Program-made: the position numbers and the translations under genes | The notes under the pieces: generated by a model | Told to the model about the DNA's origin: nothing | Database searches by the model: none | The model's input: the letters and a program-made list of their open reading frames with translations, nothing else | Shown here: one piece after another, positions 50,006 to 59,521 of the stretch | Layout: every line of letters starts with the position of its first letter | Numbering within the stretch: the first letter of the stretch is position 1 | Origin: Lachnospiraceae bacterium UBA7143 | Lineage (GTDB): Bacteria; Bacillota; Clostridia; Lachnospirales; Lachnospiraceae | Length of the DNA stretch: 64,000 nt | NCBI GenBank assembly: GCA_002491905.1 | Contig: DKWV01000035.1 | Span: 61,309-125,308, forward strand | Direction: 5' to 3'

Positions 50006-51187
50006 TTATTTCTTCACGCCCTTCGCGCCGGACAGATTCGCATTCTGCAAAATATTGCTGTCGAAAGAGGTAAGCATACTCTGTTCCTCCCGCTCCCTCT
50101 TAAGCGCAAGTTTTATCATATCATCCAAAAGCTCTGCGTAAGACTTTCCAAGCGCTTCCCACAGATAGAAGGCAAGCGAGCCCGGAATGGGATTGATCTC
50201 GTTTACATACACCTGATCCGTGTCCCTGTCAATCATAAAGTCAATGCGGGACACGCCGCTGCATCCAAGCGTCTGGAAGGTTTTCACTGCCAGTTCCCGT
50301 ATCTCTTCACGCTTCTCGGGCGTAAGGTTCGCCGGCAGCTCTCTCTTTGCCGTTCTCATACCCTCGGAGCCACCTTTGCCACCCGCCACATATTTGTCCT
50401 CATAGCTCAAAATCTCGTCGCTGGAAATTGGCTCCTCGCACTCGGAGGCCTGCGCCTCCTCATAATCTCCCAAAACCGCACAGTTGATCTCACGCAGGTT
50501 CATGATCGCCCGTTCTACGAGCACTTTCGGTCCGAAAGTAAAAGCATACTCTAACGCTTCTCTTAACTCCTCCCGGTCTTTCGCCACCTTGATTCCCACG
50601 CTGGAACCCAGATTGACAGGCTTCACAATAACGGGATAGGGAATTTTTTTCTCCACCTTGTCGTAAGCCGCCTGCTCGCCGCTCTCATATTCTTTCCCGT
50701 ACAGCGTCACGCAGTCAAGGACAGGAATCTCATTGTCCTTAAGCACCGTCTTCATCACATACTTATCCATAGTAACTGCAGAGGCCATAACATCGCACCC
50801 CGCAAAAGGGATATTGTAGTGCCGCAGAAATCCCTGCAGTGAACCATCCTCCACATTCGCACCGTGCACCACAGGAAATGCAACGTCAATCTGTGCCACC
50901 TCGGAACTGCCGAATTTTTTCCCCGGATATTGGATCAGCTTCACGCCGTTCTTCTCACCCATCAGAAAGACGCGGGTGCTCTTTTTCAACAGCTCCGGAA
51001 TATTTCTATAGTTTGCGATATCCGCAATCAGCTCACCCGTATAAAGCTCGTTATCTTTCGTGATATAGACAGGAATCAGATCGTATTTTTCTTTATTGAA
51101 AGCATTGTACGCCTGTATGCCGGAGATAACGGAAACCTCGTGCTCCACGCTCTTCCCGCCGAAAAATACACCCACTCGAATTTTCAT
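50006..51187 (-). CDS. ddl: D-alanine--D-alanine ligase
   Basis: A 393-residue ATP-grasp enzyme that makes D-Ala-D-Ala for peptidoglycan. Conserved blocks: FGGKSVEHEVSVISGIQAYN at the start, FPVVHGANVEDGSLQGFLRH, PVIVKPVNLGSSVGIKVAKD, and FMIDRDTDQVYVNEINPIPG with metal-binding residues. The two signatures HGANVEDG and INPIPGS are intact. It is 85 bases after the MurF-like gene on the same strand, so the operon makes both the dipeptide and its attachment to the precursor. The ribosome site GGAGG is 13 bases from ATG 51187, a wide gap. Confidence 0.95.
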   Translation of the reverse strand: MKIRVGVFFGGKSVEHEVSVISGIQAYNAFNKEKYDLIPVYITKDNELYTGELIADIANYRNIPELLKKSTRVFLMGEKNGVKLIQYPGKKFGSSEVAQIDVAFPVVHGANVEDGSLQGFLRHYNIPFAGCDVMASAVTMDKYVMKTVLKDNEIPVLDCVTLYGKEYESGEQAAYDKVEKKIPYPVIVKPVNLGSSVGIKVAKDREELREALEYAFTFGPKVLVERAIMNLREINCAVLGDYEEAQASECEEPISSDEILSYEDKYVAGGKGGSEGMRTAKRELPANLTPEKREEIRELAVKTFQTLGCSGVSRIDFMIDRDTDQVYVNEINPIPGSLAFYLWEALGKSYAELLDDMIKLALKREREEQSMLTSFDSNILQNANLSGAKGVKK

Positions 51188-51271
51188 AACTGTTTCATTT
51201 CCTCCTTCAATATTCCTCTATTCATTCCGAACCGCGCATTTCGCAAAATCGGGTCTCCGGCAGTTCCATGC

Positions 51272-52903
51272 TTACGCATAGTTGTCGGGCAGATCGTTCT
51301 CAATTAAGATAACCTTCTGCTTTTCACCGGGAATCGCATTTACCATACGAAACGCCTCCTGCAGATCGTCCACCACAATCATCCTGTTCGCCGGAAATCC
51401 CGCTCCTGACAGTCCATCCTGAATCGGTTTCGTCTGTTCCTTTCCCACAAGCACGGCATAGTCGCACTTGTCAGCAGCATAAACACCCACCTCTTTATTC
51501 TCATCATACTGCTTTTCACCCAGCTCTACCATACCCGGTGTCAGCAGAATACGAAGTTCCTTAAAACTTGCAAGCGTATCCAGCGCCGCCTCAAAACCGC
51601 TTTTATTGGAGTTGTAGGCATCGTCTATCAATATTCTGTCTCCCTGCTTCACAAGCTGCAGCCTGTGGGGAACGCTCTCCAACTGCTTCACCGGGTAAAG
51701 CAGCTTTTCCATGGGAATCCCCAGCGTGTGTGCCACAGCGATAGCGCCCGCAATATTCTGCACATTATGGCTGCCCAACAGCTTCGTGTGAAACTCGTAT
51801 GCCTCCCCTGTCTCATCTTTCATTTTGAAAGAAGATCCCCTCGGCGAAACCGCAATATCATAAGCGCGGAAATCCGCGTCCTCCGAAGTAATTCCATAGC
51901 TGATTATGTTCTTATCCGTCTTTGCATTCCTGATATAGGTATTGTCATAGTTTAAAAATACTTTCCCGGATTGAGGTACCGAATCCGCCAGTTCGAATTT
52001 GGTCGAAACAATGTTTTCTATGGTGTGAAAACTCTGCAGATGCTGGGGCCCGATAGATGTAATAATACCGTAATCAGGATGTACCAGATCGCAGATTTCC
52101 CTGATATCCCCCACTTCTCTCGCTCCCATTTCACAGATAAAGATCTCGTGAAACGGCTTCATATTTTCCCGGATCGTCCGCACCACACCCAGCGTTGTGT
52201 TATAGTTCCCCGGCGTGTGCAGGACATTGTACTGCGTGGAAAGCAGCGCGCTCAAATAATATTTCACGCTGGTTTTACCATAACTGCCCGTGACACCGAT
52301 GATTTTCAAATCTGGCATCTCCCGCAGTATGCGCGCGGCGTCGTTAATATAATACTGGTCTATTTTCTTCTCAACCGGATGGTTCAGCACATTTGCCAGT
52401 AAAATCAAGAAAGGCTGTAACAGAAACATGATTAGCAGAGTCAGCTCTGTATTTTTCAGCAATGGATGCTCCGGCAGCGGCAGTATCCCCTGCGAAGTCA
52501 AAAGCATCCCCCCGCCCGCCGTCATTCTTAAACCGGGAAGTACAGTCACCGCCACGGCAAGGAGATATAAAATCCCTGTCGTGACAAGCATCCGCCTCAC
52601 GCGGGGCGTATAGACCAACGGCTTTTTTGCCTTATGGGGTTTGTTGACCAATATGGTCATTCCATTCATAACGCAGGCCGCAATCAGGCATCCTGTGCTC
52701 CCCACCGCCGCAAGCGGAAGGGAAATCAGCGCATACAGGCACTTGCCAATCAATCTTCCCACGTTGGTATGCACCCGCATCCATTCCCTGTATTCCCGCG
52801 GCTTGTAGGAATTCTGCTGAAACATATGCATCAGATATAAAATATACCAGACCGCTCCCACCAGATAGGTGGCAAGCCATATGCCAAAGATTATCATATC
52901 CAT
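51272..52903 (-). CDS. MurF-like Mur ligase with N-terminal membrane domain
   Basis: A 543-residue protein. The first 220 residues hold about five hydrophobic membrane helices (IIFGIWLATYLVGAVWYILY and later LLIMFLLQPFLILLANVLNH). Then comes a Mur-ligase catalytic part: P-loop GVTGSYGKTSVKYYLSALLS, CEMGAREVGDIREICDLVHP, GPQHLQSF, LLGSHNVQNIAGAIAVAHTL and DAYNSNKSGFEAALDTL, all MurF-type. MurF normally is soluble and lacks this region. It sits before ddl, whose product it would use. ATG 52903 is chosen from topology; upstream frame residues are low-complexity and unlike any protein. Confidence 0.85.
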   Translation of the reverse strand: MDMIIFGIWLATYLVGAVWYILYLMHMFQQNSYKPREYREWMRVHTNVGRLIGKCLYALISLPLAAVGSTGCLIAACVMNGMTILVNKPHKAKKPLVYTPRVRRMLVTTGILYLLAVAVTVLPGLRMTAGGGMLLTSQGILPLPEHPLLKNTELTLLIMFLLQPFLILLANVLNHPVEKKIDQYYINDAARILREMPDLKIIGVTGSYGKTSVKYYLSALLSTQYNVLHTPGNYNTTLGVVRTIRENMKPFHEIFICEMGAREVGDIREICDLVHPDYGIITSIGPQHLQSFHTIENIVSTKFELADSVPQSGKVFLNYDNTYIRNAKTDKNIISYGITSEDADFRAYDIAVSPRGSSFKMKDETGEAYEFHTKLLGSHNVQNIAGAIAVAHTLGIPMEKLLYPVKQLESVPHRLQLVKQGDRILIDDAYNSNKSGFEAALDTLASFKELRILLTPGMVELGEKQYDENKEVGVYAADKCDYAVLVGKEQTKPIQDGLSGAGFPANRMIVVDDLQEAFRMVNAIPGEKQKVILIENDLPDNYA

Positions 52904-52950
52904 CTCTGCCTGTATTTCCTCTCCGTATCCTTCAAAGACCAAATAACCAT

Positions 52951-53715
52951 TCAAACAAAAAACGCCTGCAGCGCCCCGTTCACCTTCGCAGGCTGCTCTG
53001 CATAGGAGAAATGTCCCGCTCCTTCGCATACCACCAGCCCCGCATCCGCAATCAGCTCTTCCATCCGTCTCGCGTCCCCGATGGGCGTGGCCGTGTCCAT
53101 ATCCCCCCAGATCAGCAGAGCCGGGCATTTCACCAGATGAATCAACGGCTCCAGATCCTCGTTGACCACCTTAACTAGTGTGGCCCGCATCAGGGGCGTC
53201 GCATTGTTATAGTCGGAGGAACCGCGCCCCCGCCGCATATTCTCCACCGCATCCGGGTAGAGAAAATGCATCACTTTCGTACTCATAAATGCCCTGCCGA
53301 TTTTGTAGCATCTGAGGCTCGCCTTCTGCCGTAAGGTTTTTTTCGGCAGAATCCCGGCGCTGTCAATCAGTACGGCGCGCTCTATGACAAAGGGCAGATT
53401 TTCTCTTGCATTCATCTTAAAAAACACCCTGCCGCCAAAAGAATGCACCACCACGCTCAGCCTTTCGATCTGAAAAGAGGAGATAAACTTCAACACAAAA
53501 TCCACATAATCATCCACGCACCAAGGTTTCGGCGGCTCAGGCGTTTTCCCGAACCCCGGCATATCGAGGGCAATCACCCGCCTTCCCTGTTTCAGCGTAT
53601 CAATAACGCTCCTGTACAGGGTAATATTGGCGCCCCAGCCGTGCAGCAGAAGTACGGTTTCGCCCTCGCCCTCGTCTATATAATTCACTGAAATATCATC
53701 TATTCTTCTGACCAT
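52951..53715 (-). CDS. alpha/beta-fold hydrolase
   Basis: A 254-residue hydrolase. The oxyanion-hole region is VLLLHGWGANITLYRSVID; the nucleophile elbow is VVHSFGG (family GxSxG, here HSFGG); the acid Asp lies in LLIWGDMDTATPIGDA and the catalytic His in CEGAGHFSYAEQP. The triad is complete. It is 47 bases upstream of the membrane MurF-like gene on the same strand and probably the first gene of a cell-wall operon, but its substrate is not known. ATG 53715 has GGGAG six bases upstream. Confidence 0.88.
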   Translation of the reverse strand: MVRRIDDISVNYIDEGEGETVLLLHGWGANITLYRSVIDTLKQGRRVIALDMPGFGKTPEPPKPWCVDDYVDFVLKFISSFQIERLSVVVHSFGGRVFFKMNARENLPFVIERAVLIDSAGILPKKTLRQKASLRCYKIGRAFMSTKVMHFLYPDAVENMRRGRGSSDYNNATPLMRATLVKVVNEDLEPLIHLVKCPALLIWGDMDTATPIGDARRMEELIADAGLVVCEGAGHFSYAEQPAKVNGALQAFFV

Positions 53716-53902
53716 AAAATCTCCCACGCAGCCATATCATTTTCAGCCCCTGCGCTATTTTATACCTATGTCTGGTCTTTCGTAAATATGTTTTCAACCA
53801 AATCAGTGCGTACTATTGTATTGTACTGTATTCCCCCCATTCTATCAACCGAAAAATAAGCGGAACCGTGGCCGTTTATCTCATCTTCATAAACTATACC
53901 CA

Positions 53903-54004
53903 CTATTCCGCCATATAATCCGCATAATCTGTCTCGCTGGCAAATAACATGTATGTCCCGTTCACATATCCCATATAGCCGCTCTCTACCGCATATCCCT
54001 TCAT
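53903..54004 (-). CDS. 33-residue small protein
   Basis: A short ORF of 33 codons plus stop with a strong AAAGGAGGAGACATT ribosome site. It begins MKGYAVESGYMGYVNGTYML and ends MAE. It is rich in Tyr, Gly and acidic residues and has no membrane helix or signal. I recall similar short proteins in Lachnospiraceae but cannot assign a function. It lies between the hydrolase-MurF-Ddl group and the coiled-coil gene, on the same strand as both. Confidence 0.7.
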   Translation of the reverse strand: MKGYAVESGYMGYVNGTYMLFASETDYADYMAE

Positions 54005-54129
54005 AATGTCTCCTCCTTTCAATCCCGTTTCGCCGATTGTTTAGCGAACTTGTGTTCTGAAAAGAGAATACCATTTATGAAGTCCTATATTTGGGACTTA
54101 CAAATGACCTCTGCCAAATAATTTACTAT

Positions 54130-54672
54130 TTACACCGACGCCGACACCTTTGTCCCCGTATCCTCCTTAGGTTCCAATGTCCCCGCGCTGGAATAAAACA
54201 CAGGCTCCAGATCGGCCTTCGGTTCCGAGGTTGTCCCGGTATCCGGAGCTGCACCGTCTGTCTCCATTTCCTCCGAAACACCGTTCTCTGCAGCGGCATT
54301 CTTCTTTAATAGAACCTTGCCCTCCTCGCTGATCTCCACGGTGTCCACGGCTTTATTGCCTTGATTCTTCTCTCTCTCCTCCTCCAGTTTCCTCTGCTGC
54401 TCCTCACGCTCCTCTCTGCGGTTTTTGATCATCTCCTCGCGCTGCTCTTCCGCGATCTTCCGGGTTTCCTCCGCGTCCTTCTTCATGCCCTCGTCGGCCT
54501 CTTCCTTGTACTCATAAGCATCCTCATGGACATCGCCCATATAACCCATTGCCCGCTCCATCATGGCGGTGTCCCCCTTGAGCCTCGCCTCCTTAAAAAC
54601 CCGAAACGGAGTGTTCATCAGCTCCATGTTAGTCCTTGCCCCGATCAGTCCTTCCATCGTTTTCGTGTGCAT
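54130..54672 (-). CDS. coiled-coil protein of unknown function
   Basis: A 180-residue, highly charged, cytoplasmic-looking protein without signal or membrane helix. Residues 55-105 are a long continuous Glu/Lys/Arg helix, likely a coiled coil (KIAEEQREEMIKNRREEREE). The tail is Glu/Ser/Thr-rich. A segment VDTVEISEEGKVLLKKNAAA in the middle is the only distinctive short motif. ATG 54672 has a GGAGG ribosome site. I cannot name a family. It lies upstream of the small protein and downstream of the second LytTR/GHKL pair, all on the minus strand. Confidence 0.75.
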   Translation of the reverse strand: MHTKTMEGLIGARTNMELMNTPFRVFKEARLKGDTAMMERAMGYMGDVHEDAYEYKEEADEGMKKDAEETRKIAEEQREEMIKNRREEREEQQRKLEEEREKNQGNKAVDTVEISEEGKVLLKKNAAAENGVSEEMETDGAAPDTGTTSEPKADLEPVFYSSAGTLEPKEDTGTKVSASV

Positions 54673-54802
54673 ACTTTTTCCTCCTTTTCCGAAGCATACT
54701 GTGGCAGAATTGCAAAACCGCCAGCCAATATGTGTGTTTCATTTTGCTTCGGCAAAGGTTTTTCCGTCCCTGAGCATCCTGTTTCAAACAACCCGTTCGA
54801 TG

Positions 54803-55960
54803 TCATATGCGGCATTCTCCCAACGGCAAAAGCACCGAGATATCAAAAACACCGTCCTGTATTTTCTTATGCATGGCGCCGTCATATCTGTGCACCACGT
54901 CGCCCACGTTCAACAGACCAATGCCATGTCCATGCGGATCATCCTTTCCCGCCGGTCCTCCTTTCGGCCTCTCGGCGGCATGCATACTGTTTTTGACTTC
55001 CAGCAGGAAACAGCTTTTGACGGTTCCTGCATGCACACAGATAAAAGGCCGTATCTCCTGCTCTCTTTCCCTCTGCCCTAATCTTTCACACGCCTCCAGC
55101 GCATTGTCCAGTATGTTTCCAAACAGGACACACAGATCAAACTCGTTGATACGACACTGTTTCGGTATCCGCACATCACATTCCCATTCTATCTTTTTAT
55201 CCTCAGCCATTTTCCGTTTCTGACAGAGAAGTGCATCCATTGCCCTGTTTCCCGTAGCCTCCTCATTCGATACAAACCGGGCATTATCTTCCATCCTTTT
55301 CAGGTAATCCCCCAGTTTCTCCCACGCCTGCTCCTCCCACAGTCCGCGAAGTGCAATCACATGGTTTTTCAGATCATGCCGCAGCCGTTCCGCCTGACGG
55401 TACTGTTCCCCCAGCATCTGATAGACCTCCACCTGCGCCCGATACTGTCCTGCCTTTTCCTGCTCCACATAAATCCGGTTCATACCGAATACATAGACTC
55501 CTACTGCAAACAGGGATAAACCCGATAAAACGCCCCATCCGACATGACTGAAAATCTGGTCGTAATACAGCCCGATATTGCCGCCGCTCCTGTAAAGAAT
55601 ACCGTAACCTGCGCCCCAGTTTGCCGCATAGGTGACAACTGTCACTACAAGCAGCGGAAGAGCCAGCACCACATACCATTTCCCCGGCTTTCCACGAAAA
55701 ACGGCCTCAAGCCGCTTTCTCATGCCACATACCGCCATGATTGCTATGCAAAAACCGCCCCACCCAATCAATCCGATTTCCATATTTCCCGCAGCCCCCA
55801 AAACGGGAACATCAACACGCCCTACCGTGTGTTTCCAGACTAACATCAGGCAGGAGATAAGGGATTCTGAAAAGAAATACGTCAGCCATATCAACGTAAT
55901 CACAGTCACCAGCACAGATGCCGCCCGCACCATTTTTTCCGCCCGTCCCTTAAACCGCAT
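54803..55960 (-). CDS. GHKL-family sensor histidine kinase, second pair
   Basis: A 385-residue kinase. Four or so membrane helices in residues 10-170 are followed by a coiled connector and the core, with the phospho-His in AERLRHDLKNHVIALRGLWE and the N box VLFGNILDNALEACERL; HGHGIGLLNVGDVV gives the G box. Its ATG 55960 shares bases with the regulator's stop (TGATG), so the two are coupled. ATG at 56008 in the same frame would lie inside the regulator and has no ribosome site. No AgrB or AgrD is nearby. Confidence 0.9.
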   Translation of the reverse strand: MRFKGRAEKMVRAASVLVTVITLIWLTYFFSESLISCLMLVWKHTVGRVDVPVLGAAGNMEIGLIGWGGFCIAIMAVCGMRKRLEAVFRGKPGKWYVVLALPLLVVTVVTYAANWGAGYGILYRSGGNIGLYYDQIFSHVGWGVLSGLSLFAVGVYVFGMNRIYVEQEKAGQYRAQVEVYQMLGEQYRQAERLRHDLKNHVIALRGLWEEQAWEKLGDYLKRMEDNARFVSNEEATGNRAMDALLCQKRKMAEDKKIEWECDVRIPKQCRINEFDLCVLFGNILDNALEACERLGQREREQEIRPFICVHAGTVKSCFLLEVKNSMHAAERPKGGPAGKDDPHGHGIGLLNVGDVVHRYDGAMHKKIQDGVFDISVLLPLGECRI

Positions 55961-56676
55961 CACACGATTCCTCCCTTTTCCCGCATATACTGAAGAATTT
56001 CCCTGCAAAATGCCTCATACCGCCTCTTTGCAATAACTATGCGCTCCCCGTTATCCAGCACAAGCTCCTGCCTGTTATACGTGTCCACATATTTTAAATT
56101 GACAAGATAGCTCTTATGGCAGCGGAAAAAGCCCTTCCCCTGCAGATCTCTTTCCAGAAGGCCGATCTGTCCATAATAGCTGAATCCGCCTCCTGTCCCG
56201 TGAGTTTCAATCATTCTTCCCCTGATCTCAAAATAATAAATATCATCCAGAAATAACTTCTTGCTCTGTCTGTCCCTGCTGACGATGATAAAATCCTGCG
56301 ATCGTTCCTCCGTTTTGCGGACGGCTTTCTGCAGTACTCTCTTCAGCTTTTTATCCTCAATCGGCTTTAGCAGATACTGGAACGCCTCCACGTCATAGGC
56401 GTCAAACACATAATCCCGGCTGGCGGATATAAAAACAAGCAGCTTGTCGTATGCCTTTTCCCTGACCATCTGCGCCGTCCTCATACCGTCCAGCCCGCCC
56501 ATGATAATATCCAGAAAAATAATGTCAAAGTTTTCCGATGACTGCAGCAATTCCTGCCCGCTGTAAAACTGCCGTATCGTGCAGGACACTTTCATTTCAT
56601 CCAAAATCCCTCTGATTTTTCCCGCTGTTCTGCTGCACTCCCTGACTTCATCGTCGCACACCGCGATCCACAACAT
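55960..56676 (-). CDS. LytTR-family response regulator, second pair
   Basis: A 238-residue regulator: receiver with VCDDEVRE, phospho-Asp in IIFLDIIMGGLDGMR and Lys in FQYLLKPIED, then a LytTR domain from about residue 125 (IYYFEIRGRMIETH, FFRCHKSYLVNLKYVDTYNR). It differs clearly from the first LytTR protein at 43.6 kb, so these are two separate systems. ATG 56676 has AAAGGGAG six bases upstream. Targets unknown. Confidence 0.92.
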   Translation of the reverse strand: MLWIAVCDDEVRECSRTAGKIRGILDEMKVSCTIRQFYSGQELLQSSENFDIIFLDIIMGGLDGMRTAQMVREKAYDKLLVFISASRDYVFDAYDVEAFQYLLKPIEDKKLKRVLQKAVRKTEERSQDFIIVSRDRQSKKLFLDDIYYFEIRGRMIETHGTGGGFSYYGQIGLLERDLQGKGFFRCHKSYLVNLKYVDTYNRQELVLDNGERIVIAKRRYEAFCREILQYMREKGGIV

Positions 56677-56824
56677 GTTATGCTCCCTTTGCCCGCACTT
56701 GATTTCCTGCTGATAGGATATATGATATATATCGACTTTAAGCGCAACGCATTTGCTCCCCTGTCTTAAACGGCGTTTTTCATGTAATGACCGTCCAGCC
56801 TGACCTGCTTTTAAAACAGAAACA

Positions 56825-56857
56825 GCGGTAAATCTATAATATAAATAGGTTTACCGC
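56825..56857 (-). terminator. Rho-independent terminator of the PfkB/GH13 operon
   Basis: Stem GCGGTAAA... with ...TTTACCGC extends to 13 pairs with one wobble and a 7-base loop; read leftwards it is followed by TGTTTCTGTTTT. Confidence 0.75.
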
Positions 56858-56880
56858 CGCCTGATGTACTTTATCAGCTT

Positions 56881-57795
56881 TTATATCACTCTCATTCGCC
56901 GGTAGAGCTCCCGGATCTCCTCCCCGGATGCCAGCCCTTCCGAAAAGGCAGTTGCGCTCCCGGCTGCCACACCCATATAAAAGGCGTGGCTGTAATCCTG
57001 CTTTTCCAGCCATCCGGCCATAAAGCCTGCCGCCATAGAATCTCCCGCGCCGACACCGTTTACCAGCTTTCCCGCAGGCGCAGGGGACTCAAACGCGCCG
57101 CCGTCCTCCGCCAGAAGCACCGCGCCCTGCCCCGCCATCGAGACAAGCACGTTGCGCGCGCCCATCTCCTGCAGTTTCTTTGCGTAGGGAAGGACGGACG
57201 CTCTGTCATCAAACGCCACGCCGAAAATTTCACCCAGCTCATGCTGGTTTGGCTTCACCAGAAAAGGGTGCAGGGGAAGCGCTTTCACAAGCCCCTGCCC
57301 TGAAACATCCACCACCGTCAGAACGCCTTCCGCCAGTTTCCCCATCATGCGCAGATAGGTGTCCTCCGGCAGGGAAGCCGGAATGCTCCCCGACAAAAAC
57401 AGCACGTCACCCGCCGCAAGCCCGGAAAGCCTTTCTTCCAGCATCGCAAGATTCTCTTTTGAAATGTCCGGCCCCTGCCCGTTGATCTCCGTGCCCTCCA
57501 CTGACTGCAGTTTCACATTGATCCGGGTAAGCCCTCTCTCCAGCATAATCAGGCCGTTCCCTATACCGCGCCCTGCAAGCTGCCTTGCCGCCTCCTGCCC
57601 GGTAAACCCTGCCACAAAACCCAGCGCCGTGCTCTCCAGCCCAAGACTCTGCAGCACCGTGGAGACATTGATACCCTTGCCTCCCACAGTCAGAAGCTCC
57701 GTCTTTGTGCGGTTGGTATAGCCCAGCCTGAAACCTTCCACCGACACGGTATAATCCAGTGACGGATTTAGGGTTACGGTATAAATACGGTTCAT
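56881..57795 (-). CDS. PfkB-family sugar kinase, probable 1-phosphofructokinase
   Basis: A 304-residue ribokinase-fold enzyme. It opens IYTVTLNPSLDYTVSVEGFR, with the 1-phosphofructokinase/tagatose-6-phosphate kinase signature TLNPSLD, and has VGGKGINVSTVLQSLG. The C-terminal PfkB signature NGVGAGDSMAAGFMAG carries the catalytic Asp. It could be fructose-1-phosphate kinase or tagatose-6-phosphate kinase; no PTS gene is close. It starts 12 bases after the GH13 stop on the same strand and probably works on sugars released there. ATG 57795 has AAGGAG seven bases upstream. Confidence 0.88.
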   Translation of the reverse strand: MNRIYTVTLNPSLDYTVSVEGFRLGYTNRTKTELLTVGGKGINVSTVLQSLGLESTALGFVAGFTGQEAARQLAGRGIGNGLIMLERGLTRINVKLQSVEGTEINGQGPDISKENLAMLEERLSGLAAGDVLFLSGSIPASLPEDTYLRMMGKLAEGVLTVVDVSGQGLVKALPLHPFLVKPNQHELGEIFGVAFDDRASVLPYAKKLQEMGARNVLVSMAGQGAVLLAEDGGAFESPAPAGKLVNGVGAGDSMAAGFMAGWLEKQDYSHAFYMGVAAGSATAFSEGLASGEEIRELYRRMRVI

Positions 57796-57806
57796 CTGTA
57801 CTCTCC

Positions 57807-59351
57807 TTATAATAGATAAATTCCCGCGGAGCAGGGCGCAGCCGCAAAACCGCCCTCCGCTCCCTCAATCTTACCACCTATCGTATACAGCGCTTCACCG
57901 GGCTTTACGCCAACGCTTAAAGGCTGTTTTCTGTCCGAGGGATTAATGACCACCAGCAGTTTTTCTTTGTCGGTTTTGCGTATAAACGCAAGTGGGTAGT
58001 TGTCTCCCTGCAAAAACTCAATGTCCCCGTCGTTTCGCAGCGCCTCGTGGGACTGTCTGAATGCAATCAGACGCTTCACTTCGCTGTAGAGGGAATCCGC
58101 ATCCCCGATCTGCGCCTCCACCGTCGGACGGTCTGCTGCGCTGTCCTGTGCAATATAGAGCAGTTCCGGTTTCGCTGCAGAGAATCCCGCATTCAGGGAA
58201 TCATCCCACTGCATGGGAGAACGGGAACCCGTCCGCTCATAGCCGCCCTCAACAGAGTGCAGCCCTTCCACATACCGCATTCCAATCTCGTCGCCGTAGT
58301 AGATAAAAGGCGCACCCGGCATAGTCAGAAGAAAGGCAAAGGCAAGCTTCATCTCCTCTTTGTCAAGCCGCCTCGCCAGTCTGTCCATATCATGGTTGCC
58401 CGAAGGAATGCAGATCAGACCGCCGCAGGACTTCCCATAGCTCTCCTGATATTTCTCCCAGAAAGCCGCAATGTCTCCCTTTCCTCTTCTGGAGAACCAG
58501 GGCTCGTCGCAGCGGAACAGATCGTTATAATGGGAGGGCCCGAAATGCAGCAGGAAATCCATATGGAAACCGCCTGCCAGAGACTTGTCCGGCTCGCCCC
58601 ACTCAGAAACCATCACCGCCGCGGGAAATTCCTGATCCAGAAACGCCCGGATATCCTGCCACAGCCTGATCGTTCCTTTTCCGTCCTCGTCATTCTTGAC
58701 AAGGGAACCTGCCATATCCACGCGGAACCCGTCGCAGCCCGCCTTCAGCCAGAAACGCATCACTTCCTTCATGGCTTCCCTAGTAGCTAACGGTCCCGGC
58801 GCGTCCATAGCCTGCTGCCATTTTTTCTCGGGATTGGGCTTATAATATCCGTAATTTAACGCGGGCTGGTGGGAGAAAAAGTTGACGCCGCAGGCGCCCA
58901 TTCGCTCCGCAATTCCCTTGAGCGCGTTCATGCCGTCAGGCTCCTCCCAGGTGCTGTCCGTCCAGACATAACGGTCGGTATATTCGTTTCTCTCCGCCTT
59001 CATGGACTCGCGGAACCACTTATGGTTGACTGAAGTGTGTCCCGGCACCAGATCCAGGAGCACATGCATATCCCTCTTATGCGCCTCTTTAAAAAGCCGC
59101 ACCAGATCCTCGTTGGTGCCGTACCGGGGCGCAACGGTGAGATAGTCCTCCACATCATAGCCAGCGTCATAGAAAGGCGACTGGAAACAGGGATTCAGCC
59201 AGAGCGCGTTGCAGCCAAGTTCCTTAATGTAATCCAGCTTTTCAACAATGCCCTGCAGATCGCCGATGCCGTCGGCGTTGGTGTCATTGAAGGACTGCGG
59301 ATAAATTTCATAAAAAATTGCTGTGTTCAGCCAGTTCGGTCTGCCTGCCAT
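57807..59351 (-). CDS. family 13 alpha-glucosidase/amylase-type enzyme
   Basis: A 514-residue GH13 enzyme with no signal peptide, so it acts on intracellular oligosaccharides. The four conserved regions are present: LLDLVPGHTS, GFRVDMAGSL with the nucleophile Asp, VMVSEWGEPD with the acid Glu, and IPSGNHDMDR with the stabilising Asp. The barrel start is FYEIYPQSFNDTNADGIGD, typical of oligo-1,6-glucosidase-like members with the calcium-loop DTNADGIGD. The exact linkage is not clear. ATG 59351 has AGAGGAGG eight bases upstream. It is the first gene of an operon with the PfkB kinase. Confidence 0.93.
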   Translation of the reverse strand: MAGRPNWLNTAIFYEIYPQSFNDTNADGIGDLQGIVEKLDYIKELGCNALWLNPCFQSPFYDAGYDVEDYLTVAPRYGTNEDLVRLFKEAHKRDMHVLLDLVPGHTSVNHKWFRESMKAERNEYTDRYVWTDSTWEEPDGMNALKGIAERMGACGVNFFSHQPALNYGYYKPNPEKKWQQAMDAPGPLATREAMKEVMRFWLKAGCDGFRVDMAGSLVKNDEDGKGTIRLWQDIRAFLDQEFPAAVMVSEWGEPDKSLAGGFHMDFLLHFGPSHYNDLFRCDEPWFSRRGKGDIAAFWEKYQESYGKSCGGLICIPSGNHDMDRLARRLDKEEMKLAFAFLLTMPGAPFIYYGDEIGMRYVEGLHSVEGGYERTGSRSPMQWDDSLNAGFSAAKPELLYIAQDSAADRPTVEAQIGDADSLYSEVKRLIAFRQSHEALRNDGDIEFLQGDNYPLAFIRKTDKEKLLVVINPSDRKQPLSVGVKPGEALYTIGGKIEGAEGGFAAAPCSAGIYLL

Positions 59352-59521
59352 AGTAGGTTCCTCCTCTAATCAGTTATCTTTTTCAGGGAGCGCATCATCT
59401 CCCTGTCGTCTCTTTTCTAACACGATACTCGCGCACTCAGGCAAAAACAATCCCAAATACTATCATATACTGATACTATACTATCACATGGGATTGTGGC
59501 TTGCGCCGTGCGCGGGCACAA

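Noticed and set aside
53766..54074. 102-codon open frame on the minus strand
   Set aside because: It is in another frame across the 33-residue protein, lacks a ribosome site and has an Arg/Cys-rich product.
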